From Hymenobacter sp. H14-R3 (GTDB lineage: Bacteria; Bacteroidota; Bacteroidia; Cytophagales; Hymenobacteraceae), in NCBI RefSeq assembly GCF_030063445.1, contig NZ_JASITD010000002.1:202334-266333 (forward strand): a stretch of DNA of 64,000 nt, read 5' to 3'. Every line of letters begins with the position of its first letter. The stretch's first letter is position 1. The notes beneath the pieces are model-generated. The model searched no databases. It was given only the letters and a program-made list of their open reading frames with translations, and was not told where the DNA came from. This document shows positions 1 to 8,079 of this stretch, piece after piece. Position numbers and translations under genes: made by a program.

Positions 1-1
1 C

Positions 2-1093
2 TTCGGCTGGGCGGCTGAAGAAGGTGTGGACTACGCCCGCAACCAGATTGCCCAGCTTATCAACTGCGACCCTAAGGAGATTATCTTCACCAGCGGCGCT
101 ACTGAGGGCGACAACCTGGGTATCAAGGGCGTGTATGAGATGTACAGCCAGCGCGGCAACCACATCATCACCACCACCACCGAGCACAAAGCGGTGCTCG
201 ACACCTGCAAGCACATCGAAAAGCTCGGCGGTAAGGTAACCTACCTGCCCGTGAACGACAAGGGGTTGATTAGCCTCGACGAACTGGAAGCCGCCATGAC
301 GCCCCAGACCATCCTGGTGACCATCATGTACGGCAACAACGAGACGGGCACCATCCAGCCTATCCGCGAAATCGCCGCCATTGCTCATAAGCACGGCGCG
401 CTGTTTATGACCGACGGCACCCAGGCTACCGGCAAAATTCCGGTGGATGTGCAGGCCGATGGCATTGACATCATGGCCTTCACGGCCCACAAAATGTACG
501 GCCCCAAGGGCGTGGGCGCGCTCTACGTGCGTCGCAAAAACCCGCGAGTAAAAGTAACCGCCCAGATGGACGGTGGCGGCCACGAGCGCGGCATGCGCTC
601 GGGTACCCTCAACGTGCCCGGCATTGTGGGCTTCGGCAAGGCCTGTGAGCTGGCCCGCCTCGAAATGGCGGCCGACACCGAGCGTCTCAGCAAGCTGCGC
701 GACCACCTGGAGCAGTCGCTGCTGCCCCTCGAAGAAAGCTACGTGAACGGCTCGGTAGAGCACCGCCTGCCCCACGTCACCAACATCAGCTTCAAGTACG
801 TCGAAGGCGAAGGCCTGATGATGGGCGTGAAAGACCTAGCCGTATCGTCGGGCTCGGCCTGCACCAGTGCCTCGCTGGAGCCCAGCTACGTACTCAAGGC
901 CCTAGGCCTGAGCGACGACCTGGCCCACAGCAGCCTGCGCTTCGGCCTGAGCCGCTTTACCACCGAGGAGCAAATTGAGTACGCTATCGGCCACGTAAAA
1001 GAAGCCGTAACCAAGCTCCGCGAAATGTCGCCGCTCTGGGAAATGCACAAAGAAGGCGTTGACCTCAGCACCATCGAGTGGGCCGAACACTAG
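2..1093 (+). CDS. iscS: Cysteine desulfurase IscS (5' end outside window)
   Basis: PLP-dependent enzyme that takes sulfur from L-cysteine and passes it as a persulfide to the IscU scaffold. The reading frame is open to the left edge (FGWAAEEG, then VDYARNQI), so the N-terminal part is missing; the internal GTG at 26 is not the real start. The PLP-binding Lys sits in [10 protein letters not shown] (Lys codon 491-493) and the persulfide Cys in [14 protein letters not shown] (Cys codon 860-862). The family match is strong along the whole visible length, including [13 protein letters not shown] and the [10 protein letters not shown] region. It is followed by iscU after a 104-bp AT-rich spacer and then an IscA-type gene, so this is an isc operon rather than a stand-alone NifS. 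Confidence 0.96.
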   Translation, partial: FGWAAEEGVDYARNQIAQLINCDPKEIIFTSGATEGDNLGIKGVYEMYSQRGNHIITTTTEHKAVLDTCKHIEKLGGKVTYLPVNDKGLISLDELEAAMTPQTILVTIMYGNNETGTIQPIREIAAIAHKHGALFMTDGTQATGKIPVDVQADGIDIMAFTAHKMYGPKGVGALYVRRKNPRVKVTAQMDGGGHERGMRSGTLNVPGIVGFGKACELARLEMAADTERLSKLRDHLEQSLLPLEESYVNGSVEHRLPHVTNISFKYVEGEGLMMGVKDLAVSSGSACTSASLEPSYVLKALGLSDDLAHSSLRFGLSRFTTEEQIEYAIGHVKEAVTKLREMSPLWEMHKEGVDLSTIEWAEH

Positions 1094-1197
1094 GGTTTAA
1101 TTAAAAATTGAGAATTAAAAATTAAAAATGGCTTTCCCCCGTTCTTAGCGTCTCAATTTTTAATTCATAATTTTTAATTTTTAATTCAAAACAAGCC
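1094..1197. repeat. AT-rich inverted-repeat spacer between iscS and iscU
   Basis: Iterations of attaaaaatt and its complement fill the spacer. The left part (aattaaaaattgag, about 1101-1114) can pair with ctcaatttttaatt (about 1163-1176), flanking a GC-richer centre. Similar AT-rich patches lie at 8043-8075 and 25866-25932. It could be a degenerate mobile or simple-sequence element. A role in adjusting iscS/iscU expression is speculation. Confidence 0.55.
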
Positions 1198-1614
1198 ATG
1201 GCTTACTCCGATAAGGTAATCGACCATTACAGCAACCCCCGCAACGTGGGCACGCTCGACAAAAGCAAAAAAACGGTAGGCACCGGCCTCGTGGGCGCAC
1301 CCGAGTGCGGCGACGTAATGCGCCTGCAAATTGAGGTGGATGAGGCCACCAACACCATCACCGATGCCAAGTTCAAGACGTTTGGCTGCGGCTCGGCCAT
1401 CGCCTCGTCGTCGCTAGCGACGGAGTGGCTGAAGGGCAAAACCGTGGACGAGGCCCTGGCTATCGACAACATGGAGATTGTGGAAGAGCTGGCCCTGCCG
1501 CCCGTGAAGATTCACTGCTCAGTATTGGCCGAAGATGCCATCAAGATGGCCATCAACGACTACCGCGTGAAAAACGGCATGCCGGCCCTGGAGTTGGAGA
1601 AGTCGCACCACTAA
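1198..1614 (+). CDS. iscU: Fe-S cluster scaffold IscU
   Basis: 138-residue scaffold on which [2Fe-2S] clusters are built from IscS-derived sulfur and iron before transfer to apoproteins. The three ligand cysteines are in the expected places: Cys37 (APECGDVM), Cys64 (TFGCGSAIASSS) and Cys106 (PPVKIHCSVLAEDA, preceded by His105). The length is normal for the family. The chaperone-recognition segment is LPPVK here, as in other IscU proteins, which fits with the HscA gene found at 62020. The ATG at 1198 follows the AT-rich spacer, and a strong terminator (1633-1666) closes the iscSU transcript. Very sure. Confidence 0.97.
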   Translation: MAYSDKVIDHYSNPRNVGTLDKSKKTVGTGLVGAPECGDVMRLQIEVDEATNTITDAKFKTFGCGSAIASSSLATEWLKGKTVDEALAIDNMEIVEELALPPVKIHCSVLAEDAIKMAINDYRVKNGMPALELEKSHH

Positions 1615-1632
1615 GCTGACTCGCTTGTAAGG

Positions 1633-1666
1633 AAGACGACCCCGGCCTGGGGTCGTCTTTTTTTTG
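1633..1666 (+). terminator. Rho-independent terminator after iscU
   Basis: An 11-bp GC-rich stem (aagacgacccc / ggggtcgtctt) with a ggcct loop and an eight-T tail, 18 bp after the iscU stop. Confidence 0.9.
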
Positions 1667-1697
1667 CTATTTAGAATCCTTCTTAGTGATATCTTTG
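1663..1697 (+). promoter_or_regulatory. Bacteroidota-type promoter for the IscA-type gene
   Basis: A -33-like TTTG at 1663-1666 and a -7 element TATCTTTG (TAnnTTTG) at 1690-1697, spaced 23 bp, 63 bp before the ATG at 1761. It lies directly after the iscU terminator, so the IscA-type gene probably has its own transcript. Confidence 0.55.
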
Positions 1698-1760
1698 TTG
1701 TAGAAACGTAGCCGGGCGGAGCGGCTCCTTCTTTCTACGCACCTTTAGTACTTACGCATT

Positions 1761-2087
1761 ATGATAACCGTTTCGGATAAAGCCAAGGAGAAGGTGGAGC
1801 ACCTGATTCGCGACTCGCAGCTCGATAACACCTACCGCCTGCGCGCCTCGGTGGCCGGTGGCGGCTGCTCGGGCCTGAGCTATAAGCTGGACTTTGACAA
1901 CGAAATGCGCCCTATGGACCAAGAGTTTGAGGACAAAGGCGTGCGCGTAGTAGTTGATATGAAGAGTTTTTTGTACCTAGCCGGTACTGAGCTGGATTTT
2001 TCGGATGGCCTGAATGGAAAGGGCTTTCAATTTCATAATCCAAATGCCTCACGCTCATGTGGTTGCGGTGAAAGTTTCTCCGTGTAG
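1761..2087 (+). CDS. iscA: HesB/IscA-type iron-sulfur assembly protein
   Basis: 108-residue A-type carrier thought to move Fe-S clusters from the scaffold to targets. The three conserved cysteines are Cys36 (GGGCSGLSY) and Cys100/Cys102 (SCGCGESFSV at the extreme C-terminus). Family length is about 107-120, so the protein is complete. It lies 146 bp after iscU, behind a terminator and its own promoter-like element, and is followed by a second terminator at 2110-2146. IscA, SufA and ErpA cannot be separated confidently from sequence alone; the name rests on the iscSU context. Confidence 0.92.
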   Translation: MITVSDKAKEKVEHLIRDSQLDNTYRLRASVAGGGCSGLSYKLDFDNEMRPMDQEFEDKGVRVVVDMKSFLYLAGTELDFSDGLNGKGFQFHNPNASRSCGCGESFSV

Positions 2088-2109
2088 CCCCTTATTCAAA
2101 TACAGCCTG

Positions 2110-2146
2110 AAAGGCCTCCGCGCGTTAAGCACGGAGGCCTTTTTTA
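2110..2146 (+). terminator. Terminator after iscA
   Basis: A 10-bp stem aaggcctccg / cggaggcctt with a cgcgttaagca loop, followed by a T-run. It separates iscA from the kinase gene and argues against the long upstream extension of that frame. Confidence 0.88.
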
Positions 2147-2223
2147 TACCTTGCAAGCCTGTAGCGCAATGGCCGCGGGCCGAAGCTGGTCCGTGCGGTG
2201 GCGCTTTCTTTTTAGTTGGCTTA

Positions 2224-5200
2224 ATGGCTTCCGCTTCCTCCGAGTTTAGTTTTTCTTTGGCCGACGACCTTTTGCAAGCCACGCTGGCCGTGTCGCTCAC
2301 GGCCATTAATGTGCTGCGCCCGGTGCTGGGCCCTGCGGAGGAAGTGCTTGATTTTGTGCTGGAATACGTGAACCCGGCCGGCCAGCTTCTGGCCGGCTTG
2401 CCCGAGCAGCCAGCAGGTACGCTGGGCACATTATTTCCGCACGCGCGGGCCAACGGCCTGCTGGATTTTTACCGCCAGGTATTCACCACGGGTGAAGCGG
2501 GCACCTACAATTTCAACTACGAAGCCGAGGGCCGGAACGAGTTTTACCTGGTGGCCGCACGGCGTAGCGGGCCGCGCCTGGTAGCGAGCCTCAGCGACAG
2601 CGCCAACCACGAGCGCTCGGCCGTGGAGCAGATGCTGCGCGCCAGCCAGGCCCGCGAGCAGGCCGCCCGCGCCGAGGCCGACCTCCAGCGCCAGCAGCTG
2701 CACAACATGTTGCAGCAGGCCCCAGCCATGATATGCGTGAATGCCGGGCCGCACCACGTGTTTGAGTTTGTGAACCCACCCTACCAGGCGCTGGTGGGCC
2801 AGCGGCCGCTGGTGGGCTTGCCCGTTGCCGTTGCCATGCCCGAGCTGGCCGGCCAGTCCATTTTCGAGTTGCTCGATGAGGTGTATCAAACGGGTAATAC
2901 CTTCTACGCCAATGAGATGCTGGTACGTCTCGACCACGACAACAACCAGCCTGCGCAGTTGGATAGGCGCTACTACAACTTCATTTACCAAGCTCGCTAT
3001 AGCCTGGCGGGAGTTATCGACGGCATTTTCACGTTTGCCTACGAGGTAACGGCGCAGGTGCTCGCCCGCTACCAAGTGCAGGACCTGAACGAGGAACTGG
3101 CGGCTACCAACGAGGAACTGATGGCCGCCAACGAGGAGTTTTTAGCCAGCAACGCGGAGCTGGGGCGGGTGCAGCAACTGCTGCGCCAGCTCAACCAGGA
3201 GCTGGAGAACCATGTGGCCGAGCGCACCCAGGAGCTGGTGCTGGCCCAGGCCGAAACCGAGCGGCAGCGGCAGCGCTTGTCCCGGTTTTTCAGCCAGGCC
3301 CCGGCGGCCATCTGCATTCTCGATGGCCCCGAACTGACCTACGAGCTAGTGAATGGGGCCTATCAGCGGCTGTTTCCGGGCCGGCAACTGCTGGGCCTGC
3401 CGCTGCTGGAAGCCCTACCCGAACTGGCCAACCAGCCCATGTGGCGCACGCTACGCCGCGTGTATGAAACGGGCGAAACGAACGAAGAAATCGGCATCCG
3501 CATCCCGGTAGCCAAGTACGAGGGCGGCCCGCTGGAAGACCTTTACTTCCACTACATTCAGCAGGCCCGCTACGACGAGCACGGCCGCATCGACGGCGTA
3601 CTCATCTTTACGCTCGATATGACGGAGCAATTTCTGGCTCAGCAGCAACGCAAGACCCTGCAAACCGAGGTGCTGGTAGCCGCGCAGCGCCAAATGCAGC
3701 AGCGTGAGGACCTGTACCGGCTGTTTGAGCGCACGCCCGCCGCTATTAGCTTGCTGCGCGGCTACCAGCACCGCATCGAATACCTCAACCCCGCGTTTCA
3801 GCAGCTTTTTCCGGGCCGCCGCCTGCTGGGCCGCCCCGTTGGCGAGGCGCTGCCCGAAGTGTTGGCCCAGGGCTTTGTGGCGCTGCTCGACCGCGTGTAC
3901 CGCACGGGCGAAACCTACTACGGCAGCGAGGTACCCCTGCACATAGCCCCGCTGGCCGATGCCCCGGCCGAAATCCGCTACCTCAATTTCACCTACCAGG
4001 CCTACCAGGAAACCGGCCAGACGGCGGGCATCTCCGTGTTTGCCTACGACGTGACCGAGCAGGTGCTGGCGCGCCGGCAGCGGGCCACGGCGCAGGCCCA
4101 GCTGCAAGCCGTGCTGGAGCAGGCCCCGGTAGCCATTGGCATTATTCGGGGGCCAGAGTACATCATTGAGATTGCTAACCCCCTCATTGCCAGCATTTGG
4201 GGCCGCACTGCTGAGCAGCTGCTGGGCCAGCCGCTGTTTGAGGCGTTGCCCGAAGTACGCGACCAGGGCTTTAAAGAACTACTGGATAAGGTGTTGCGCA
4301 CTGGCGAGGCCTTTGTAGCGCAAGAAGTAACCAGCCTTTTGCAGCGCCCGGAGGGCCTGCAAACCGTGCACCTCAACTTCGTATACCAGCCCCTGCGCAA
4401 CGCGGCGGGGCACCTCACCTCCATCGCCATTGTGGCCACGGAGGTAACCGAGCAGGTGGCCGGCCGCCGGCAGGTGGCCGAGGCCAACGAGCGCCTGCGC
4501 GCCTCCAACGCCGAGCTGGACCTGGCCAACCAGCAGCTCACCCGCACCAACGTAGACCTAGACAACTTCATCTACACCGCCTCGCACGACCTAAAGGCGC
4601 CCATCACCAACATCGACGGCCTGCTCACGGCCCTGCAAGAGCAGCTGCCGCCCGCGGTGCGCCGGGCCGAGCAGGTGCAACCCCTGCTAGCCATGATGGA
4701 GGGCGCGGTAGAGCGCTTTCAGAAAACCATTGCCCACCTTACCGATATTTCCAAGCTGCAACAGGCTCACGACCAGGTGGCCGAAGCCGTGAACCTGGCC
4801 GCGCTGGTAGAAGACGTGCGCCTCGACCTGGCCCACGAGCTGGCCGCCGCCCAGGCCCAGCTGCTGGTAGATGTGAGCGGCGGCGCCAGCCTGTCGTTTT
4901 CGCCCAAAAACCTGCGCAGCATCGTCTACAACCTGCTCAGCAATGCCATAAAGTACCGCGCCGAGGGCCGGCCGGCCGTGGTGCAGCTCCGCAGCTCCAC
5001 CACGGCGCAGGGTCAGCTCCTGCTTCAGGTGCAGGATAATGGCCTGGGCCTGAGCGAAAGCCAGCAAGGCCAGCTCTTTACTATGTTTCAGCGCCTGCAC
5101 AACCACGTGGAGGGCTCGGGCGTGGGGCTGTATATGGTGAAGAAAATAGTGGAAAACGCGGGCGGCACCATCACGGTGCAGAGCCAACTGGGCGTGGGCA

Positions 5201-5229
5201 CCACATTTACGGTAATGCTTTTTACATAA
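2224..5229 (+). CDS. Multi-PAS sensor histidine kinase
   Basis: 1001-residue soluble sensor kinase with no transmembrane segment or signal peptide. A degenerate PAS-like module (about 35-130) is followed by PAS1 (158-278), a Glu/Asn/Leu-rich coiled coil (280-345), PAS2 (352-472), PAS3 (496-614), PAS4 (627-744) and a second coiled coil. HisKA follows with phospho-acceptor His788 (TASHDLKAPI), then HATPase_c with NLLSNAIKYR (N box), QDNGLGLSE (G1) and GSGVGLYMVKK (G2). All PAS copies share a GxPxxEALPE...RVYxTGE core, so they arose by internal duplication. There is no receiver domain and no response regulator next door, so it is an orphan kinase; the ligand is unknown. The ATG at 2224 is preferred because the in-frame extension to 2014 would overlap iscA and cross its terminator. 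Confidence 0.9.
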   Translation: MASASSEFSFSLADDLLQATLAVSLTAINVLRPVLGPAEEVLDFVLEYVNPAGQLLAGLPEQPAGTLGTLFPHARANGLLDFYRQVFTTGEAGTYNFNYEAEGRNEFYLVAARRSGPRLVASLSDSANHERSAVEQMLRASQAREQAARAEADLQRQQLHNMLQQAPAMICVNAGPHHVFEFVNPPYQALVGQRPLVGLPVAVAMPELAGQSIFELLDEVYQTGNTFYANEMLVRLDHDNNQPAQLDRRYYNFIYQARYSLAGVIDGIFTFAYEVTAQVLARYQVQDLNEELAATNEELMAANEEFLASNAELGRVQQLLRQLNQELENHVAERTQELVLAQAETERQRQRLSRFFSQAPAAICILDGPELTYELVNGAYQRLFPGRQLLGLPLLEALPELANQPMWRTLRRVYETGETNEEIGIRIPVAKYEGGPLEDLYFHYIQQARYDEHGRIDGVLIFTLDMTEQFLAQQQRKTLQTEVLVAAQRQMQQREDLYRLFERTPAAISLLRGYQHRIEYLNPAFQQLFPGRRLLGRPVGEALPEVLAQGFVALLDRVYRTGETYYGSEVPLHIAPLADAPAEIRYLNFTYQAYQETGQTAGISVFAYDVTEQVLARRQRATAQAQLQAVLEQAPVAIGIIRGPEYIIEIANPLIASIWGRTAEQLLGQPLFEALPEVRDQGFKELLDKVLRTGEAFVAQEVTSLLQRPEGLQTVHLNFVYQPLRNAAGHLTSIAIVATEVTEQVAGRRQVAEANERLRASNAELDLANQQLTRTNVDLDNFIYTASHDLKAPITNIDGLLTALQEQLPPAVRRAEQVQPLLAMMEGAVERFQKTIAHLTDISKLQQAHDQVAEAVNLAALVEDVRLDLAHELAAAQAQLLVDVSGGASLSFSPKNLRSIVYNLLSNAIKYRAEGRPAVVQLRSSTTAQGQLLLQVQDNGLGLSESQQGQLFTMFQRLHNHVEGSGVGLYMVKKIVENAGGTITVQSQLGVGTTFTVMLFT

Positions 5230-5257
5230 TTAATTGATTATCAATTAATTATGTAAA
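5221..5257. terminator. Perfect AT-rich palindrome overlapping the kinase stop codon
   Basis: 18-bp perfect arms around a single T (tttacataattaattgat and its complement) that include the TAA stop at 5227-5229. It may act as a weak bidirectional terminator between the convergent kinase and ankyrin genes. It lacks a GC-rich stem, so termination is inferred. Confidence 0.5.
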
Positions 5258-5264
5258 AATATGA

Positions 5265-5714
5265 CTAGGCATCGCCACCCGGAGCGGGAAAGGGGCTGGC
5301 GAGGCTTTCGAAAAAAAGCCTCGCCACACTGTTATAGTTAACGCACATTTCGGCGGCGCTTTCGCCACTCTTGTCCTTTTTGGTGTAGTCTGCCCCGTTT
5401 TGCACAAGCAGCTCGACGGTTTCGTTGGAGATAGCGTCCGTTTCCCCGTTTAGCATGGCTTGCACGGCCACGTCTACTGCCACGTGCAAGGGCAGCGTAT
5501 AAACCCGCTGGGGGTCTGGGTTCGGGTTGGCTCCCTGCGCCAATAGAAATTTCACCAGTTCCACGTTCATCGTGTCCACGGCAATCAGCAAGGGTGCATC
5601 CTGGCGGGGAGAGACGTAGTTTACGTCTGCGCCGGCTTGCACCAGCTGCTTTACCAGGCCGATATCTTCGCTGGCAACTGCTAGCAGCAGCTGCTCCTGG
5701 AGGTTGCTAGTCAT
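5265..5714 (-). CDS. Ankyrin-repeat protein
   Basis: 149-residue cytoplasmic protein made mostly of ankyrin repeats. Three repeats can be read: QLLLAVASEDIGLVKQLVQA with GADVNYV, then PLLIAVDTMNVELVKFLLAQ with GANPN, and a C-terminal one with ETVELLVQNGADYTKKDKSG; a less regular unit lies between them. Such short ankyrin proteins mediate protein-protein contacts; the partner cannot be inferred. No signal peptide is present. It is last in a minus-strand series tesA-like, GNAT, murI, ankyrin, with the start 41 bp after the murI stop, so co-transcription is likely. Confidence 0.85.
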   Translation of the reverse strand: MTSNLQEQLLLAVASEDIGLVKQLVQAGADVNYVSPRQDAPLLIAVDTMNVELVKFLLAQGANPNPDPQRVYTLPLHVAVDVAVQAMLNGETDAISNETVELLVQNGADYTKKDKSGESAAEMCVNYNSVARLFFESLASPFPAPGGDA

Positions 5715-5755
5715 GGGCTTACGCTATGCTGCTGAAAACTTCCGGAACTTCAGCG

Positions 5756-6583
5756 CTACTCCCACAGTGGGTAATGGTCCAGCTGCACTTCCTGGCCAAA
5801 GAAGATGCGCGTGCTTTCCTCGAACGAACGCGTAAAATCGCTCACATAGAACTGGTGGCGCGGCCCCTGCTCGGCAGAAGCGGCCAGCAGCTGGCGGCTT
5901 GCCAGCGCCTCGGCCACGGTGGCGGCTACCACATCGGAGGGGTCGAGCACGGCCACGCGGCCCTGGTAGTAGGCCTCCATCTGGGGCTTGATGAGCGGAA
6001 AGTGCGTGCAGGCAAGTACCAGGGCATCAATATTTTGCAGCATCTCGTGGTCGAGGTAGGCGCGGATAATCTCCTCCGACACGCGGCCGGCGAAGAAGCC
6101 TTCCTCAATCATGGGCACCAGCAGCGGGGTGGCCAGCGCGTGCAGGTCTACGCCCACGTCGAGCTGGTCGATTTTTTTGCGATAGATGTTGGAGCCCACC
6201 GTTTGCTTGGTGCCAATGAGGCCCACCGGCCGGCCGGCGTAGTGCTGGCCCACGTAGGCCACCACGGGGTCTATCATGCCCACTACCAGCGCTTTAGAGC
6301 CCACATACTCACGCACTAGCTCGTAGGCCGCTGCCGAGGCCGAGTTGCAAGCAATGAGAATGAGCTTGCAGTGCTGGCGCAGCAGCACATCGCAGATTTT
6401 GACGGCGTAGGCCTGGATGGCGGCCGTGCTCTTCTCGCCGTAGGGCAGGTGGGCGGTATCGCCGAAGTACACCAGCCGCTCGTGGGGCAGGCGCTGGGCC
6501 ACGGCGCGGGCCACGGTGAGGCCGCCAATACCAGAATCGAAAATGCCAATGGGCCGGGCGGCCGGGTTGGGGGTAGCTGTCAT
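5756..6583 (-). CDS. murI: Glutamate racemase
   Basis: 275-residue cytoplasmic enzyme that interconverts L- and D-glutamate, supplying D-Glu for peptidoglycan stem peptides. Family motifs are present: GIFDSGIGGLTVAR near the N-terminus (with Asp16 and Ser17), YFGDTAHLPYG, the first catalytic Cys in LIACNSASAAAY (Cys79), and the second in LACTHFPL. The length is usual. The ATG at 6583 is chosen over the in-frame TTG at 6595 because MTATPNPAARPIGIFDSG gives the normal N-terminus. A near-consensus -7 element (CACCTTTG on the minus strand, 6593-6600) sits directly before the ATG, suggesting a very short or absent leader. Confidence 0.96.
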   Translation of the reverse strand: MTATPNPAARPIGIFDSGIGGLTVARAVAQRLPHERLVYFGDTAHLPYGEKSTAAIQAYAVKICDVLLRQHCKLILIACNSASAAAYELVREYVGSKALVVGMIDPVVAYVGQHYAGRPVGLIGTKQTVGSNIYRKKIDQLDVGVDLHALATPLLVPMIEEGFFAGRVSEEIIRAYLDHEMLQNIDALVLACTHFPLIKPQMEAYYQGRVAVLDPSDVVAATVAEALASRQLLAASAEQGPRHQFYVSDFTRSFEESTRIFFGQEVQLDHYPLWE

Positions 6584-6592
6584 AGGTGGCGG

Positions 6593-6600
6593 CAAAGGTG
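6593..6600 (-). promoter_or_regulatory. Candidate -7 element of murI
   Basis: Minus strand CACCTTTG (one mismatch to TAnnTTTG), ending 9 bp before the murI ATG, so the transcript would begin at or just before the start codon. Confidence 0.35.
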
Positions 6601-6661
6601 GGGCGGCGCGGCGGTTGTGCCCAGCGTAAGTAATGCCGGCAGCGCCCGGCAGCTGGCAGAT

Positions 6662-7189
6662 TTATCCAGGCGCAAACCGCTCCAGCAGCACTATAGCATT
6701 GCCTTTATACAGCGCGCGGCTAAATTCCTGGTAGCCGAGCTTAGCCGCCAGGCGCAGCGAAGGCGCGTTGGCGGGGGCGATAACGCACACGGTGCGCGGC
6801 TGCGCAAAGTGCGCATCGCCCCAGGCCAGGGCGGCCCGCGCGGCTTCGGTGGCGTAGCCCTGGCCGTGGGTGTGCGGGGCCAGCACCCACCCTACTTCGG
6901 GGTAGCCTTTGAGCGAGGGCGTGAGGGCGCGCTGCCACTCGCCAAAGCCTACCGCCCCGATGAAGCGGCCGGTGGCCTTTTCCTCCACCGCCCAGTAGCC
7001 GTAGCCGCACAGGGGCCACAGGCCCAGGTGGCGCAGCAATTTAGTCCACACCTCTTCTTCGGATAGTGGCTTAGCACCCAGGTAGTTATAAAATTCAGGC
7101 TGCTGCCACATGGCCGTAAACCCTTCCAAATCAGCGGCGTAGTTGGCGCGCAGCCGCAGCCGCGCAGTTTCCAGAACGGGGATATCCAT
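6662..7189 (-). CDS. GNAT family N-acetyltransferase (RimJ/RimL-like)
   Basis: 175-residue acetyltransferase of the RimJ/RimL subgroup. It opens with the typical MDIPVLETARLRLR strand. The acetyl-CoA binding region has GYWAVEEKATGRFIGAVGFG and GWVLAPHTHGQGYATEAARA (the QGYATEA turn binds the pyrophosphate), followed by NAPSLRLAAKLGYQE. The substrate may be a ribosomal-protein N-terminus or a small amine; sequence does not decide. The ATG overlaps the stop of the upstream esterase gene by one base (TAATG), which implies translational coupling and rules out the longer 7216 start. Confidence 0.88.
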   Translation of the reverse strand: MDIPVLETARLRLRANYAADLEGFTAMWQQPEFYNYLGAKPLSEEEVWTKLLRHLGLWPLCGYGYWAVEEKATGRFIGAVGFGEWQRALTPSLKGYPEVGWVLAPHTHGQGYATEAARAALAWGDAHFAQPRTVCVIAPANAPSLRLAAKLGYQEFSRALYKGNAIVLLERFAPG

Positions 7190-7860
7190 TAGAGCAGCGG
7201 CTGCACGGTGCGCCACACGGTGCGGGCCACCAGGCGGTGCCCTTCGGGGGTGGGGTGAATGCCGTCGCGCTGGTTGAGGCGGGCGATGCCGCCCACGTTT
7301 TCGAGCAGGAAGGGAATGAGGGTGAGCTTATTTTTGGTGGCGATTTCGGCGTAGAGCTTCTTGAAATCGGCGGCGTAGGCGGGGCCCATATTGGGCGGAA
7401 TCTGCATGCCGGCGAGCACGATTTTGGCCTGCGGGGCTTTCAGGCGCACCGTGTCGATAATGGCTTGCAGGTTCTGGCGGGTATCGGTGAGGGGCAGGCC
7501 GCGCAGGCCGTCGTTGCCACCCAGCTCCAGCACAAACACGCTCACCGGCTGGCGGCTGAGTACCCAGTTGATGCGCGAGCGGCCGCCGGCGGTGGTTTCG
7601 CCACTCAGGCCGGCATTAACTACGGCGTAGGGCAGGTGCAGCGAATCGACGCGGGTTGCAATCAGGGCCGGGTAAGCTTCGTCGGGGTCCACGCCGAGGC
7701 CAGCCGTGATGCTATCGCCAAAGAACAGGATGGCCGCCTGAGCCTTGGCCGCCGGCGCGGCGGCCAAGGCGGGGGCCACGGTTTTGGTGGCGGGGGCATC
7801 GGACTGGCAGCCCGCAGCCCCCAGGGCCAGTAAGCAAACCAGCCGGGTTAGGTGTTTCAT
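7189..7860 (-). CDS. TesA-like GDSL/SGNH arylesterase, lipoprotein
   Basis: 223-residue SGNH hydrolase related to TesA multifunctional lysophospholipase/arylesterase. The N-terminus is a lipoprotein signal (MKHLTRLVCLLALGAAGC) with the lipobox Cys at 18, followed by an Ala/Pro linker, so the enzyme is probably anchored in the cell envelope. Catalytic blocks: ILFFGDSITAGLGV (Ser nucleophile), NAGLSGETTAGG, ELGGNDGLRG and DGIHPTPEGH (Asp-x-x-His). The ATG at 7860 is chosen because the upstream extension is not signal-like and crosses a promoter element (7883-7890). It is divergent from an ABC ATPase/permease pair, the same arrangement as E. coli tesA versus ybbA-ybbP. Confidence 0.9.
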   Translation of the reverse strand: MKHLTRLVCLLALGAAGCQSDAPATKTVAPALAAAPAAKAQAAILFFGDSITAGLGVDPDEAYPALIATRVDSLHLPYAVVNAGLSGETTAGGRSRINWVLSRQPVSVFVLELGGNDGLRGLPLTDTRQNLQAIIDTVRLKAPQAKIVLAGMQIPPNMGPAYAADFKKLYAEIATKNKLTLIPFLLENVGGIARLNQRDGIHPTPEGHRLVARTVWRTVQPLL

Positions 7861-7882
7861 AAGAGCAAAATCAAAAAGCACG

Positions 7883-7890
7883 CAAAAGTA
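7883..7890 (-). promoter_or_regulatory. -7 element of the tesA-like operon
   Basis: TACTTTTG on the minus strand (matches TAnnTTTG), 22 bp upstream of the ATG at 7860. No clear -33 TTTG was seen. Confidence 0.45.
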
Positions 7891-8079
7891 TAAGCCGCTG
7901 TTACGCGTCCTACGTAGCCTATAACCAGTGGGAAGACGTTTTTCTTCCCGAAAGACTTTTTCGGGTGTTATACGCTTTGAGAAAAAGCGTCCTGCGACTA
8001 GGAGAACGGCCTGCCGAGCTTGCCGAAGCATTCCATCAAAAATCTCATAATTAATAATTTATAATTCATAACCCTTTCC

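Noticed and set aside
2014..2223. In-frame N-terminal extension of the histidine kinase
   Set aside because: It overlaps the end of the IscA gene and crosses its terminator; the ATG at 2224 gives a normal start.
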